Below the pieces are notes generated by a model. The model ran no database searches. It saw nothing but the letters and a program-made list of their open reading frames with translations, and had not been told where the DNA came from. Both the position numbers and the translations under genes were made by a program. Positions 25,313-34,342 of a stretch of 64,000 bases of DNA are shown here, piece by piece. Source of the stretch: Ectopseudomonas khazarica (GTDB lineage Bacteria > Pseudomonadota > Gammaproteobacteria > Pseudomonadales > Pseudomonadaceae). Positions within the stretch are counted from its first letter, which is position 1, and the number at the start of each line of letters is the position of its first letter. The stretch is from positions 19,892 to 83,891 of the forward strand of contig NZ_SBHZ01000021.1 in the NCBI RefSeq assembly GCF_004521985.1, read 5' to 3'.

Positions 25313-25960
25313 TCAGCTGGCTAACGGCACTTTTTGCAGCAGTCGAGCATCGTTCGCTGAGATGTCGATATCAGCGCGCAGGATACCTCGGCGCTTCAGC
25401 TGCTTGTGGTAGTCGTCGTTGCTCAGATCGCCCATCTGGCGGGCTCTAGATAGCGCATTCAGCTCTTCAACGGTGATCGCAACGCCATAATCAGTGCATA
25501 CATATACATCGACCTGGAGGTCCGATATCAGGTTGAATTTGCCGAGGAACTAGAACGCATTTTTCGGCACATTTTGAAGCGTCTTCCGTCCTTTCTTTCC
25601 GGCCCGTCAGCACGTTCGCTGCGGGATTGACATCGCGGGCCGCTTGGATCACTAGGTAGTCATCATCACCTGTGATTCCGTGCCGCTACTGATGCGCCTT
25701 TGCATTGCAAAATCTAATTCAAGAGCCTCAATAACGCCGCGAGCCACGCCGGCTGCTTCACCAAAACTAAAGGCGCCAGACAGCAGCCGCCAGGGAAGTA
25801 ACCGACAGTTTCGATCACCACGTTTCCTTAGCGCCCGCGCAACATGTCGATTAGCTGTCGAGCGTCGACAACCCCTCTTTTTCCCTTTTCAGTCATCGAC
25901 ATGTCATTAACATCCAGCATCAAGTCATCTTCGCTTAAGATGGCGATTGCATATTTTCCC
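25313..25960 (-). pseudogene. Decayed gene with several frameshifts, family unknown
   Basis: On the minus strand four protein-like segments follow each other in different frames. One ends VVDARQLIDMLRGR; one contains GAFSFGEAAGVARGVIEALE; one reads DDDYLVIQAARDVNPAANVL; and a last one ends at TGA 25315 with VTVEEL-like ITVEELNALSRARQMGDLSN and then HKQLKRRGILRADID. Their composition and order suggest one or two former genes broken by indels. The last segment resembles the tail of some phage portal-like proteins, but I would not assign it. No intact ORF covers this 650-base stretch. Confidence 0.5.
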
Positions 25961-26042
25961 TGGAACTATCCCTACAATAGCCCATCGAATATAATATATA
26001 GAATAATCATTAAGTGTGGGTTATTTTGTGACAAATAAAATA

Positions 26043-26076
26043 CCCCACCAAGAATAATGGAATAAACCAGGCGGGG
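26043..26076 (-). terminator. Probable terminator downstream of the replication gene
   Basis: On the minus strand CCCCGCC (26076-26070) can pair with GGTGGGG (26049-26043), with one G-U pair across a 20-base loop, followed by TATTTTATTT. It lies about 75 bases after the stop of the replication protein gene. A TATAAT at 26135-26130 between the two could also start a short separate RNA. Confidence 0.45.
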
Positions 26077-26149
26077 CGTTACAGTGTTGCTTGCAGAGTG
26101 CAAGGGCTCTTTACCACCCTTACACCATTATTATATCATATATTTTATA

Positions 26150-28627
26150 CTATTTATTGATAATAGTGCTTCCTTCCTCTTTTTCTTTCAACCTTTTCAA
26201 CGCATTTTCGTTAATTATCAGTATTGGCAGATCGTTAAAAGCTTTTACAAGATTTTTTCCATTCACCAGCTCTTTATAGCGCCGTCTGTCAATGTACGAA
26301 ATAATGCGTAGAAATGCGGGTTTCGACAGCTTGTACGCCCATGCGCCTTCGTTTCTAATTCTGACTTTCGACAATCCTACTGACTTGAGCACAGCGTTGA
26401 TGGTCGCGTTGATCTCGTTTGCAGTTTTGCATTTAGCGTTCTTTGTCAAAATTCCGTAACCGATCAGCGAGTCCTTATTCCTTACGGCTAATTCAGCAGC
26501 CTGTTTCATTGCTATGTCAGTAAGAATTTCATCTCCATTGTCCATCCCTAAAGCATCCATAAATCTGGTATAGAAAGCTCTACGACCGGCAAGCGATCTG
26601 TAATCTCTGCCTCTTTCATTTTCCGCATACTCAGCAAACATGTGGAAATCCAAGTTGTTAAGCAAGCAGCAACGAGCATTCAAAAACTTTGCAGCGCCGC
26701 TTCCCTCTTTGTAAAATGCAATATCATCCTCATTCAAGTCTGCGACGCTTTTTCCAAGCATTTCAGCAGCCGAAAGAGCATCGTTATGGAATCTCTGCTC
26801 TTCGCTTGTTTCTTCTACGCAAGCTTCGAAATTTGCTGTGTTAACGATTTCTTTTGCAGCCATTATGGTTGACTTAATGACGTATTCTTTTACTGCGCGC
26901 TTTTCGCTCTGAAACGTCGTGAAAGCAATTTCGTCAGCAGCGGATGGCTCGATTCTGGTTACCTTATAACCATCAAAGTTCAGACTCAGAGCAAGATTGG
27001 TGCGGAAGTTATTTTTTTCTTTCGCGTCATTTTTGTAAAAAGGCAAAGCAATACTGTCAAACAGATGATCATCACTGGCAAAAAGCTCATTGATCAGACT
27101 TTCTTTGTCGAGCTGAATGCGCACCTGGCGAGAAACGCCAACAACAACCTTGTTATTGGTACGGTCGCGACGAGTGAATTGCTTAGCGTCGTCAATACCG
27201 ATGACACCGAAGAATAGACAATAATGCGTATCGAAATGCTTTTCTACGATACTGATTGATGATTGCATCGACGGGCTGTAAACCAAGGCATCATACTTTT
27301 TAATTTCAGCATTTGGATTTTTAAAGAAATCTTCCACTGCCGAACGACTGCGTGTTTTCTGAGTAACCAGCAGCACTTTCTTCTGTTGCTTTGAGATGTA
27401 TGAATCCATGGCTTCGGCTTCTTTTCTGCTGTCGAGCCCGATCATTAGCTTTTTGCCTGCCGCTACATCATCAATGATCATGCGCTGAGCTGTATGCACT
27501 TCAGCGAGAGCAATTTCATTACTTGAATTATCAACAGAACCCCTTGTGAAATGAATTTTCTTTCCAGCCAAGGCAACGAATTTCATTAATATATTACTTA
27601 TAAAAGCATCGGCAATTAGAACAAGACGCGCCCCTTTGATCAGCTTTAGCAGCTCGTGGAACACGCCACGGCGGTCGCCTTTAAATCCTTTTTGCAGGAT
27701 GTGTGCAATCACCTGCGACCCCTCGTCAATAATCAACACATCGCTCGTTTCGGTATGCAGCTTAAAACGCTGCTGGTTAGCCGAATTAACTACGAGAGAT
27801 AGGCTGTCGAGCTTGTCTTCATTACCCACTATCTTCGTGTCACTGTAGTTGTCGCAGATGTCATCGAATGAACTAGAAATCGCGACCCTGTGAGTTAGAA
27901 TAGTTGTTTTCTTAGCATCAGCCTTAGCTTTCAGAATGATTGGACGGATAGCGTGCTGGGTTTTACCAAATCCCAGGCCTGCTTCAAGGACGTGAATACC
28001 GCCTTCTGCATAGATTTTATCTGCGTATGCCAATAGCTCTGCTGTAGCTTCTGGCCCTGGACGGTTAGCGCTCAGCCTGCTTGTAATAATTTGGTCACTT
28101 GATGTGACTTGCTTCAGGCGCTGGAGGTTGATGATGTCGTTATCCAACACTTTATCGAGAAGCTCTAGCGCTGAGTCAGAGTCGTAACCAGCTGCTTGGG
28201 CAACGATTTTTTGAGCATGCTCTCTTTCTATAGAGAATGGGACTTCACGAGCAACGCTCATTACGAAGCGCTTGATATCGATCTGAGCGCCAATTTCTGC
28301 TGCGAATTTTTCCAGTTCGTAACTAGAGTAACCAGACAAACTGGCGAGACATACGCTTTCTTCAGGAGCAGACTCATTGACAAAGAGAACACCAGCTTTA
28401 GCCGATTGCGCGATCTGAACTCGCTCAGCATACGTTCCAGCAGTAACACATACGATTACTGTTTTATTTTCTTCTTTGTAGAACCTGACAACATTTTCTA
28501 AATTTTCTGGCCGTGCCTTTTTTACTTCGTATTCAAGCCTAAAATCTTCACTAGCGACAAAAACGTATTTCGTTTTTATATCATTAGCCTCATGCTCCAG
28601 CTTGGTGTTTTTGTAAAGAATGTTCAT
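26150..28627 (-). CDS. Plasmid replication protein, CyRepA1/herpes origin-binding-like helicase (825 aa)
   Basis: AAAGG precedes ATG 28627. The central part is a superfamily 2-type helicase: EAGLGFGKTQHA (Walker A 216-223), LIIDEGSQV (DEGS 301-304), LVTQKTRSR and the region QFTRRDRTNNKVVVGVSRQVR (about 470-490), which corresponds to motif VI. This layout is that of CyRepA1 plasmid replication proteins, related to herpesvirus UL9-type origin-binding proteins. The C-terminal 250 residues are helical and unassigned. It suggests that this island segment came from, or still carries, a self-replicating plasmid. A 400-base AT-rich region upstream is the candidate origin. Confidence 0.7.
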   Translation of the reverse strand: MNILYKNTKLEHEANDIKTKYVFVASEDFRLEYEVKKARPENLENVVRFYKEENKTVIVCVTAGTYAERVQIAQSAKAGVLFVNESAPEESVCLASLSGYSSYELEKFAAEIGAQIDIKRFVMSVAREVPFSIEREHAQKIVAQAAGYDSDSALELLDKVLDNDIINLQRLKQVTSSDQIITSRLSANRPGPEATAELLAYADKIYAEGGIHVLEAGLGFGKTQHAIRPIILKAKADAKKTTILTHRVAISSSFDDICDNYSDTKIVGNEDKLDSLSLVVNSANQQRFKLHTETSDVLIIDEGSQVIAHILQKGFKGDRRGVFHELLKLIKGARLVLIADAFISNILMKFVALAGKKIHFTRGSVDNSSNEIALAEVHTAQRMIIDDVAAGKKLMIGLDSRKEAEAMDSYISKQQKKVLLVTQKTRSRSAVEDFFKNPNAEIKKYDALVYSPSMQSSISIVEKHFDTHYCLFFGVIGIDDAKQFTRRDRTNNKVVVGVSRQVRIQLDKESLINELFASDDHLFDSIALPFYKNDAKEKNNFRTNLALSLNFDGYKVTRIEPSAADEIAFTTFQSEKRAVKEYVIKSTIMAAKEIVNTANFEACVEETSEEQRFHNDALSAAEMLGKSVADLNEDDIAFYKEGSGAAKFLNARCCLLNNLDFHMFAEYAENERGRDYRSLAGRRAFYTRFMDALGMDNGDEILTDIAMKQAAELAVRNKDSLIGYGILTKNAKCKTANEINATINAVLKSVGLSKVRIRNEGAWAYKLSKPAFLRIISYIDRRRYKELVNGKNLVKAFNDLPILIINENALKRLKEKEEGSTIINK

Positions 28628-29031
28628 TTGAATACCTTTATAATTATTACGCTCTGCAAGCGCGTGCTTATTTGCACATTTTTATAATAACACCATTTTT
28701 TAACTCTTAAACGTTAAATCCAAAAAAGTGCAAATATTTTTAAAAAATTAAATTGTCAATAGCATTGACCAGCTGACCAAAAGTCGTGTTTATTTATATA
28801 TAAAATTTAACTTCTGGTCAGACCGACAATCACATTTACAAAAACAGCCTTTGGCTAAATTAGCCAGCGGTTGTGTCCTGACCTCTCTGCCAGATAACCA
28901 CTATCAGTGGCCCCTTTCAGCGCAGCTGGTTAAAGCGATGCAAAATATTTATAAAGAACTTAACCATAACAATAACACACTACTTTTATGCTATAATAGT
29001 GTTATGGACAAGTACAAAAAGAATAATAAAA
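28628..29031. other. AT-rich intergenic region, candidate replication origin
   Basis: No gene is supported. The first 200 bases are very AT-rich and contain inverted copies of GTGCAAATA/TATTTGCAC (about 28669-28680 and 28727-28738), and CTGACCAAAAG with its inverse CTTCTGGTCAG (about 28772-28818). Being next to the replication gene, with divergent transcription, these features fit an origin or a replication-control region. I found no consensus DnaA box in it. Confidence 0.4.
28972..29005 (+). promoter_or_regulatory. Promoter overlapped by an inverted-repeat operator
   Basis: A perfect TATAAT (28992-28997) is flanked by the inverted repeat ATAACAC (28972-28978) and GTGTTAT (28999-29005), so a dimeric repressor would cover the promoter. 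It drives the HTH gene at 29032, which may be autoregulated. The -35 region is weak. Confidence 0.5.
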
Positions 29032-29556
29032 ATGCGCATTGTTAAAGAGCAAGTAAACACAAGAACAGCAGAATACGTTAGCGAATCACAAGCGGCAGCA
29101 ATGCTCCAGCTTGCAGTAGGAACGCTGAGAAATCTTCGAACAGTTAAATCGAATGGAAAGCCTATTCCGCACATCAAACAGGGCGGAAAGATCTTTTATA
29201 AGAGAGACGACGTAATCGCGTACAAAGACAAGCCGAAAGCCCGTCTGGAGCATGAGTACCCACGCATTCCAATTCTTTTCAAAGAAGCTCCTCTTCCTGA
29301 TCTTGATCTACAAGCAAAGCTCACGACAGCAGAAGCTGCCCTTGCTTTCAGTATTTCTAAAGCATCACTGCAAATTTGGCGCTCCAAGCGCCAGTTCCTT
29401 GGTGTTCTGCCGTTCCTTACCGATGGCCATGCAATCCATTACAAGGCCGGTGATCTCGCAACCTTCGTCCATAAAGGCCGCGAATACTGGAAAGCCCGAT
29501 CCATCGAGCTTGGCATCCAATTCCAGCCCCATCACAGGTCAGGGAGAGCTGCCTGA
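29032..29556 (+). CDS. DNA-binding protein with two excisionase/MerR-type HTH domains (174 aa)
   Basis: I chose ATG 29032 because the TATAAT promoter would start transcription near 29004, downstream of the alternative GTG (28999). Residues 11-65 (YVSESQAAAMLQLAVGTLRN and IFYKRDDVIAYKD) and 95-150 (LTTAEAALAFSISKASLQIW and IHYKAGDLATFV) are two copies of the HTH_17/AlpA fold. Such tandem arrangement is unusual. It heads an operon with a coiled-coil protein and an MvaT paralogue, opposite the replication gene, suggesting a role in replication or maintenance control. Confidence 0.65.
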   Translation: MRIVKEQVNTRTAEYVSESQAAAMLQLAVGTLRNLRTVKSNGKPIPHIKQGGKIFYKRDDVIAYKDKPKARLEHEYPRIPILFKEAPLPDLDLQAKLTTAEAALAFSISKASLQIWRSKRQFLGVLPFLTDGHAIHYKAGDLATFVHKGREYWKARSIELGIQFQPHHRSGRAA

Positions 29557-29603
29557 CAGCTCCATTGTCATCCTTGACATTCCCTTCCAAAGGGCCAAAT
29601 ATT

Positions 29604-30614
29604 ATGCCGGAAAATATAGAAAATGTCAAGGTAATTCACATGGATGACGCTCCGTCAAGGAAAAAATCTCAAGGCCGCCCCGCTCTCAGTCCGCTCGAAA
29701 AGCAGCGCCGGCTGGTGGCCCGCTTGCATGAGAACACCATGGAGCTTGAGCAGGAGATCGAAGGCCTCTCCGGCTACTCGACAGAAGAAGACGAACTCCA
29801 GCGTCATCTCCTCCTCAGTACATTCATGCAACGCATGTCTTTCGCCCGTGAAGCCGCGAAATTCGAGCACCAGGGCAAGAGCGACGAAGCAAAGGCTGTA
29901 CGCCAGAAGCTCAATCTCTTTCGGCCATTAGGCATGACTGAAGAGGTGTGGAATGCGCTGCCCGATTCCGAAAAAAAGCTGGCTCCAGGCAAGCCCAAAA
30001 TGCCCAAGGAACTAGAGCTAGCTCGCATCGAGATCGAGCGAGACGACGAGCTTCAGAAGCTGCGCGAGATGGAAGCGGAAGCCGGTGAAGAGCAGACTCA
30101 CATCGAAACCCTGCGCGCCAGATTCGGCAAGACAGCGGTTGGCCGACCTGGCAAAGACATGCTCGGCACGCTGGACAAGCAAATGCACATTGCGATCTAC
30201 AAGCGCCGAGATCTCGATCCTGAACGAGAGCAGAAAGAGTCTGGCCGACCGCAAAAGTCATATGAAGAACGCTACGCATACTTCACCAGCATAATCGACC
30301 ATTGCAGATCTGAAATCGCTAAAGGCGAAAGCGACCTCGACCTACTTCAGCTCCAGCAGCGCTACGTCAAACGCCTGCGTGACAAAGCCACCCGCCTCCG
30401 CATTCAGATCAACAACAAAAACAGCCCGCAGCTCGTTACCCTCAAGCTGGATCTCGCGGTTATCGAAGAGCAAATCAAGGTAGAGACCGGCTTGCTCAGC
30501 GATTTCAAAGCAACACAAGCCGACTTAAGCGACTCTCAGCTACAATCCCGCCGCACCGCCGTAGAAAAGAAAATCAAAGCCTTCGACTCACTCGAATTCA
30601 CCACCGACCATTAA
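29604..30614 (+). CDS. Charged coiled-coil protein with GRP (AT-hook-like) motifs (336 aa)
   Basis: ATG 29604 follows AAAGGGCC; an upstream in-frame start gives 13 more residues without a ribosome site. The protein is strongly helical with predicted coiled coils near residues 35-60, 130-180 and 220-300. Three GRP cores with flanking basic residues (SQGRPALSP, VGRPGKD, SGRPQKSYEE) resemble AT-hooks. No family recognised. Located between the HTH protein and the MvaT paralogue, it may bind AT-rich DNA of the element or act in partition. That is inference. Confidence 0.6.
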   Translation: MPENIENVKVIHMDDAPSRKKSQGRPALSPLEKQRRLVARLHENTMELEQEIEGLSGYSTEEDELQRHLLLSTFMQRMSFAREAAKFEHQGKSDEAKAVRQKLNLFRPLGMTEEVWNALPDSEKKLAPGKPKMPKELELARIEIERDDELQKLREMEAEAGEEQTHIETLRARFGKTAVGRPGKDMLGTLDKQMHIAIYKRRDLDPEREQKESGRPQKSYEERYAYFTSIIDHCRSEIAKGESDLDLLQLQQRYVKRLRDKATRLRIQINNKNSPQLVTLKLDLAVIEEQIKVETGLLSDFKATQADLSDSQLQSRRTAVEKKIKAFDSLEFTTDH

Positions 30615-30633
30615 AAAATTTGGGGACAAAACA

Positions 30634-30990
30634 ATGAGCAAACTCGCAGAATTCAAAGCGCTTGAAGCACAGCTCGCTGAGCAGCTGAAGCAGCTCGATG
30701 CGATGAAGAACGATAACGAGCTGAAGAAAGAGATTGAGTTCGAGCAAAAGCTGCGTGGCTTGCTCGCTGAGTACAGCTTCTCGCTGCGTGAAATAAAGCT
30801 CATCTTGGACCCACATGCTCGTCCAGATCGCGCTCCAGCAGCAGCTGGCCAGCGCAAAGAACGCGCTGTAAAGGTTTACATTAATCCGAACAACGGAGAG
30901 CGCGTCGAGACCAAGGGTGGGAACCACAAGGTGCTGAAAGCCTGGAAAGAGCAGTACGGTGCTGAGGCTGTGGAATCCTGGGTGCAGTAA
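30634..30990 (+). CDS. MvaT/MvaU-family H-NS-like protein (118 aa)
   Basis: The N-terminal coiled-coil oligomerisation domain (MSKLAEFKALEAQLAEQLKQ) and the C-terminal DNA-binding domain (VKVYINPNNGERVETKGGN, HKVLKAWKEQYG, VESWVQ) match chromosomal MvaT/MvaU of Pseudomonas and the plasmid homologue Pmr. Such proteins coat AT-rich foreign DNA and silence it. Its position in the plasmid-like segment is typical of elements that carry their own silencer to reduce fitness cost. A clear terminator follows at 31002-31025. Confidence 0.85.
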   Translation: MSKLAEFKALEAQLAEQLKQLDAMKNDNELKKEIEFEQKLRGLLAEYSFSLREIKLILDPHARPDRAPAAAGQRKERAVKVYINPNNGERVETKGGNHKVLKAWKEQYGAEAVESWVQ

Positions 30991-31001
30991 TCCGAATTCA
31001 G

Positions 31002-31025
31002 AGAGCCTAGTAATCTCTAGGCTCT
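31002..31025 (+). terminator. Terminator after the MvaT paralogue
   Basis: AGAGCCTAG (31002-31010) and CTAGGCTCT (31017-31025) form a perfect nine-base stem with a six-base loop, followed by TATCC. The T-tract is short, so strength is uncertain. Confidence 0.55.
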
Positions 31026-31090
31026 TATCCATTTGAACTGCTTATATAATTAAATAACAAATAGAGAGCAGCCAACCAAAGGCTGAAGTC

Positions 31091-31666
31091 ATGAGCAATT
31101 CGCAGCTCCACCCGCAAGGTTGGATTTCCGTCGGAATTGATCCGCAACAGGAAAATCGGGCAAAACAACTCCGAGCCCGACGCGATCTCCAGTACAAAAA
31201 TATCTTTATCGAGGCCGATTCCGATTTACGATGGGTAGGAGACCTCGGGGAATGGGTATTTAAATCTTGGATTAGCCATGCAGGCATCCCAGGTTTCGAA
31301 TGGATACTCGATAACGCAGCCGGCCAGCCGGATTTTATAAGCCCGTTAAATGTTCGTATCGGCGTGAAGACGGTGAAGCGCAAGAAACCACCTCGTGAGG
31401 GCTATACCGCGCAGATCACAGCCCGACACGCAGAGGAACCTATAGACCACTTTTTCTTCATGACTTACGACTTCAATCAGCGTCGCATGTGGTTGCTGGG
31501 CGGGATAGATCGAGATAGTTTCATGGAAGGGGCGCGTTTTTATGGATCTGGCGAGTGGGTACACGATAATTACCAGGTCCGAGAAAAACACGGCATTTTC
31601 AATATCGACGTAGCTAAGCTCATCCAACCTGAGCCTTGGTTAAGTTTAGTCACTCAACCCAAATGA
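31091..31666 (+). CDS. PD-(D/E)XK-like protein (191 aa)
   Basis: Residues 75-97 (NAAGQPDFISPLNVRIGVKT followed by VKRK) carry PD and a distal V-K, in a nuclease-fold arrangement preceded by a helix with Glu (LGEWVFKSW). The usual (D/E)XK acid is replaced by Gly in GVK, so activity is doubtful unless the acid is supplied elsewhere. Similar proteins occur on phages and plasmids. It converges with the restriction-modification operon and shares the terminator at 31669-31689. Confidence 0.55.
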   Translation: MSNSQLHPQGWISVGIDPQQENRAKQLRARRDLQYKNIFIEADSDLRWVGDLGEWVFKSWISHAGIPGFEWILDNAAGQPDFISPLNVRIGVKTVKRKKPPREGYTAQITARHAEEPIDHFFFMTYDFNQRRMWLLGGIDRDSFMEGARFYGSGEWVHDNYQVREKHGIFNIDVAKLIQPEPWLSLVTQPK

Positions 31667-31668
31667 AA

Positions 31669-31689
31669 AGCCCGGCAAATTGCCGGGCT
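31669..31689. terminator. Bidirectional terminator between convergent genes
   Basis: AGCCCGGC (31669-31676) and GCCGGGCT (31682-31689) form a perfect stem with a five-base loop. It lies three bases after the plus-strand stop and 16 bases before the end of the restriction endonuclease gene on the minus strand. Confidence 0.75.
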
Positions 31690-31704
31690 CCCAATAATTC
31701 CTTA

Positions 31705-32652
31705 CTACTCGTACGGCCCCAGGAACCGCACACCGTTGAAGTGGATTAGGTGCGTCGGGGCATCAGCTACCCAAACCTCTGTTTCCCACGCAACAACTCC
31801 GAGATAGCGCCCCATCACTGCTCGATTTGGGAAGGCCGTGACGTATACCAAACCTGCTGTAGAGCCTTTGAAAAGCTTCGCCAGCTCTTCATGTCGTTTT
31901 CCATCAACCGGCCCATGACTGGTTACCGACTCGACAAGTAACAGCCAATTCTTCTCTATGAAGTACAGAACCACATCAGGCATCTTGCCGTGCGAATCGA
32001 CCTCAACCCCGAGCTTGGCAAGTAGCGCAGCGTCGAAGTAGCCCATTTTATCACCGGTATCACCGGCATAAACGAGAACGCTGCCAGGGGCGAAGCGAGG
32101 AGCAAAGCTTTCAATAATGTCTCTGATCAGCTCACTGTGCTCACCAGGGCTCAAATTGATTTTCTGGCCGGGAGCAATCTCGACCGGGATCATGTTCTGC
32201 TCCCTCTCTTTTGCATACTTAGCTACAAGGGTTTCGCGCTCAACCATGTACTCAGCTAGAGCATCGTGCCATCCCGCAGTACCAAACGTTCTTAGAAGCT
32301 GTAGCGCCGATGGTTCAACCTGATAGACAGCCTTGGGACTGTTCACTGGGCGTGTGGGCAAATCAGGGTTGTACAACGCAAGACCAGCATCGCAGAACTG
32401 ATGCATCGTTTGGCGGCGAATGGTTTCTCGGGTGTTTGGGGCGTAGTCCTTGTCAAAGTGATCTCGAATCCAATCCATGATCGGAGTGATCCCGATCAAC
32501 GGGTTCGATGCTTGCTTCCAGGACTTGCCTGGTGTCAGATCCAAAATGGCAAGTAGACATAAAGCTGATCGCTCGTTGTGCTGGGCTCTTGGCAGCCCCA
32601 GTGACACAATAACTTGCAAAGCCTGTTCGATCATTTCTTCCCTGGAACTCAT
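31705..32652 (-). CDS. BsuBI/PstI-family type II restriction endonuclease (315 aa)
   Basis: The length and pattern match BsuBI/PstI endonucleases: an N-terminal helical domain, GSVLVYAGDTGDK near 190-202, the active-site strand MPDVVLYFIEKNWLLLVESVTSHGP (D226, E241) and K252 (VDGKRHEEL). The start overlaps the methyltransferase stop (ATGA). Family members recognise CTGCAG, cutting unmodified DNA, so the pair probably protects against DNA lacking N6-adenine methylation in that site. Exact specificity is inference from the family. Confidence 0.85.
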   Translation of the reverse strand: MSSREEMIEQALQVIVSLGLPRAQHNERSALCLLAILDLTPGKSWKQASNPLIGITPIMDWIRDHFDKDYAPNTRETIRRQTMHQFCDAGLALYNPDLPTRPVNSPKAVYQVEPSALQLLRTFGTAGWHDALAEYMVERETLVAKYAKEREQNMIPVEIAPGQKINLSPGEHSELIRDIIESFAPRFAPGSVLVYAGDTGDKMGYFDAALLAKLGVEVDSHGKMPDVVLYFIEKNWLLLVESVTSHGPVDGKRHEELAKLFKGSTAGLVYVTAFPNRAVMGRYLGVVAWETEVWVADAPTHLIHFNGVRFLGPYE

Positions 32653-34127
32653 AAAGTTTCTTCCATTTTCATATCGATACTTTCCTGAGTAATCTCATTC
32701 TGCTGTAGCGCCCAGGAACCGAGGTTAATTAGAGTATCGCGATCAGGATACTTCATCAGTTTCAAATCGGTTGCGTTAACCTGGGTATGTCCGTTAAATC
32801 TACGGAACTGCTGATCAACGGCTGTGCTGTTTAGATAGATAGCTAGGCCGTACGCAAGCTCTTTCTGAAGCCCTTTTTTCTTGTCATGGAAGACATTGAA
32901 ATAGTTCTCCAACCCTACCATTGGACTGTCGCCAATTTCGTTAGGGTCAAGCACCCTTGCCACAATGCGGCGTTTCTCTTCCTTCGACGAGAACCGGCGA
33001 ACCAAGCAGTAGAAACCATTCGGATATAGCCACTTTTCTGTTTCGTCGTTCCGCAGAATCGCGCTGGGTTTTTTGCGGCTTTCTCCCGGCCAGACGATAC
33101 CTAGGCCATTGCTACTGAAGTGGTTCGGATATAGCAGTGGGACAGTGCCAGGTTCTGGCATCTCCCGGAGCTGGGATCGCATTCTGAAGCCCACAACCGG
33201 GCCTGTGGAGATTTTTACTCCAACCTCTTCAGGAGAGCAGCACACCACACTGGAGCGCTCAATAGCGCCCTCTTCCGCCGAGGTCGGCACGTGAATGAAT
33301 CGCTCGGGGTCAGCCTCAAAAACGATTCTGTTGAACGGATGAACATGACTGGCGATATCGCTGAAGCTGTCATCAGTCGATGTCGTAATGGTCACATCCT
33401 TTTGGTCGCCGCCACACTCAAGGCTGATGATGATGTTTTCTTGCAGCACTTCATCATCTTTGAAAGCAGTGCTGCGCGAGTTGAACAAGTGGATGTGGCG
33501 AATAGCTGCGCGCTTAAGCACAAACTCCCTGAATGGCTTGTAATAAGGACCATTGCAGAAGCTCCGTGGGATGATCGCAACAATCTGCCCGCCTGGCGCC
33601 ATTTGAGCGACCGCAAGCGCAACAAATGCCGAGTACAGATTTACTGTCTCAATGCCAACACTCCGCAGTGCCAGTCGGTGCGCTGAACCGGTATTGATCT
33701 TCTTGTACGGCGGATTGAGTATCGCATGCGTGTAGCCGGGAGAGTCAAAGTCCGGTTTGGCCGTCAGCTCAATGTAATCGCCAGCAATGACGTTTGGAGT
33801 TACTCCAGCGTACCCAGCCAAGTGATCGGTTAAGTGAGCCCTCAGCCTGTCGTCGATCTCATACGCAGTAGCTTCCACCTGCTGGAAGCAATGATCACCA
33901 GCTTTCCAGCGATCCAGAAAAGCACACGATAGCGCACCAACCCCAGCCCCGGCATCGAGCAGCCGGCAAGTATCAACAGAGCTGACCGGAAACATGTTAG
34001 CCATGAATCGTGCCACGCTCGAAGGGGTCATGAATTGACCAAGAGCTGATTTCAGCTTTCGATCAGTTTTTGGGGCGACCTCGCGGCGTACGGAGTCAAC
34101 GTGATCCAATGACATAAGACTAGTCAT
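32649..34127 (-). CDS. BsuBI/PstI-type N6-adenine DNA methyltransferase (492 aa)
   Basis: Motif X/I-type sequence LLDAGAGVGAL (56-66) binds S-adenosylmethionine and NPPY (138-141) is the catalytic motif IV of N6-adenine methylases, in the gamma order of this family. The length is in the usual range. The gene is coupled to the endonuclease downstream and to a 62-aa gene upstream, each by an ATGA overlap, so the three form one operon. It should modify the second-strand adenines of the recognition site, CTGCAG if like PstI. Confidence 0.85.
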   Translation of the reverse strand: MTSLMSLDHVDSVRREVAPKTDRKLKSALGQFMTPSSVARFMANMFPVSSVDTCRLLDAGAGVGALSCAFLDRWKAGDHCFQQVEATAYEIDDRLRAHLTDHLAGYAGVTPNVIAGDYIELTAKPDFDSPGYTHAILNPPYKKINTGSAHRLALRSVGIETVNLYSAFVALAVAQMAPGGQIVAIIPRSFCNGPYYKPFREFVLKRAAIRHIHLFNSRSTAFKDDEVLQENIIISLECGGDQKDVTITTSTDDSFSDIASHVHPFNRIVFEADPERFIHVPTSAEEGAIERSSVVCCSPEEVGVKISTGPVVGFRMRSQLREMPEPGTVPLLYPNHFSSNGLGIVWPGESRKKPSAILRNDETEKWLYPNGFYCLVRRFSSKEEKRRIVARVLDPNEIGDSPMVGLENYFNVFHDKKKGLQKELAYGLAIYLNSTAVDQQFRRFNGHTQVNATDLKLMKYPDRDTLINLGSWALQQNEITQESIDMKMEETL

Positions 34128-34312
34128 GCTGATACCGCAGTGGTGAGTCGCTTCAGCTTCAGCTCAAGTTCTGTTGCCGCTCTGAGCATTTCAACAGCAA
34201 GCTCAGCGAGAAAAGGGTCTGCCGACTGGGCGAGACTACGGAGGTCATCAGCGAGAAGAGAAGCACCCTGGCTGGCTTTCACTAGGTTTTCGGCGTCTAT
34301 TGGAGTGATCAT
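34124..34312 (-). CDS. Small helical protein leading the R-M operon (62 aa)
   Basis: AAGGAG lies five to six bases before ATG 34312, and the TGA overlaps the methyltransferase start. The product is nearly all helix (ENLVKASQGASLLADDLRSL and then AVEMLRAATELELKLKRLTT). It has no HTH, so it is not a standard C (controller) protein. No family recognised. Its position suggests a role in timing or assembly of the R-M system. Confidence 0.6.
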   Translation of the reverse strand: MITPIDAENLVKASQGASLLADDLRSLAQSADPFLAELAVEMLRAATELELKLKRLTTAVSA

Positions 34313-34342
34313 AACTGCTCCTTGAAAATGTGCTCAGCATAC

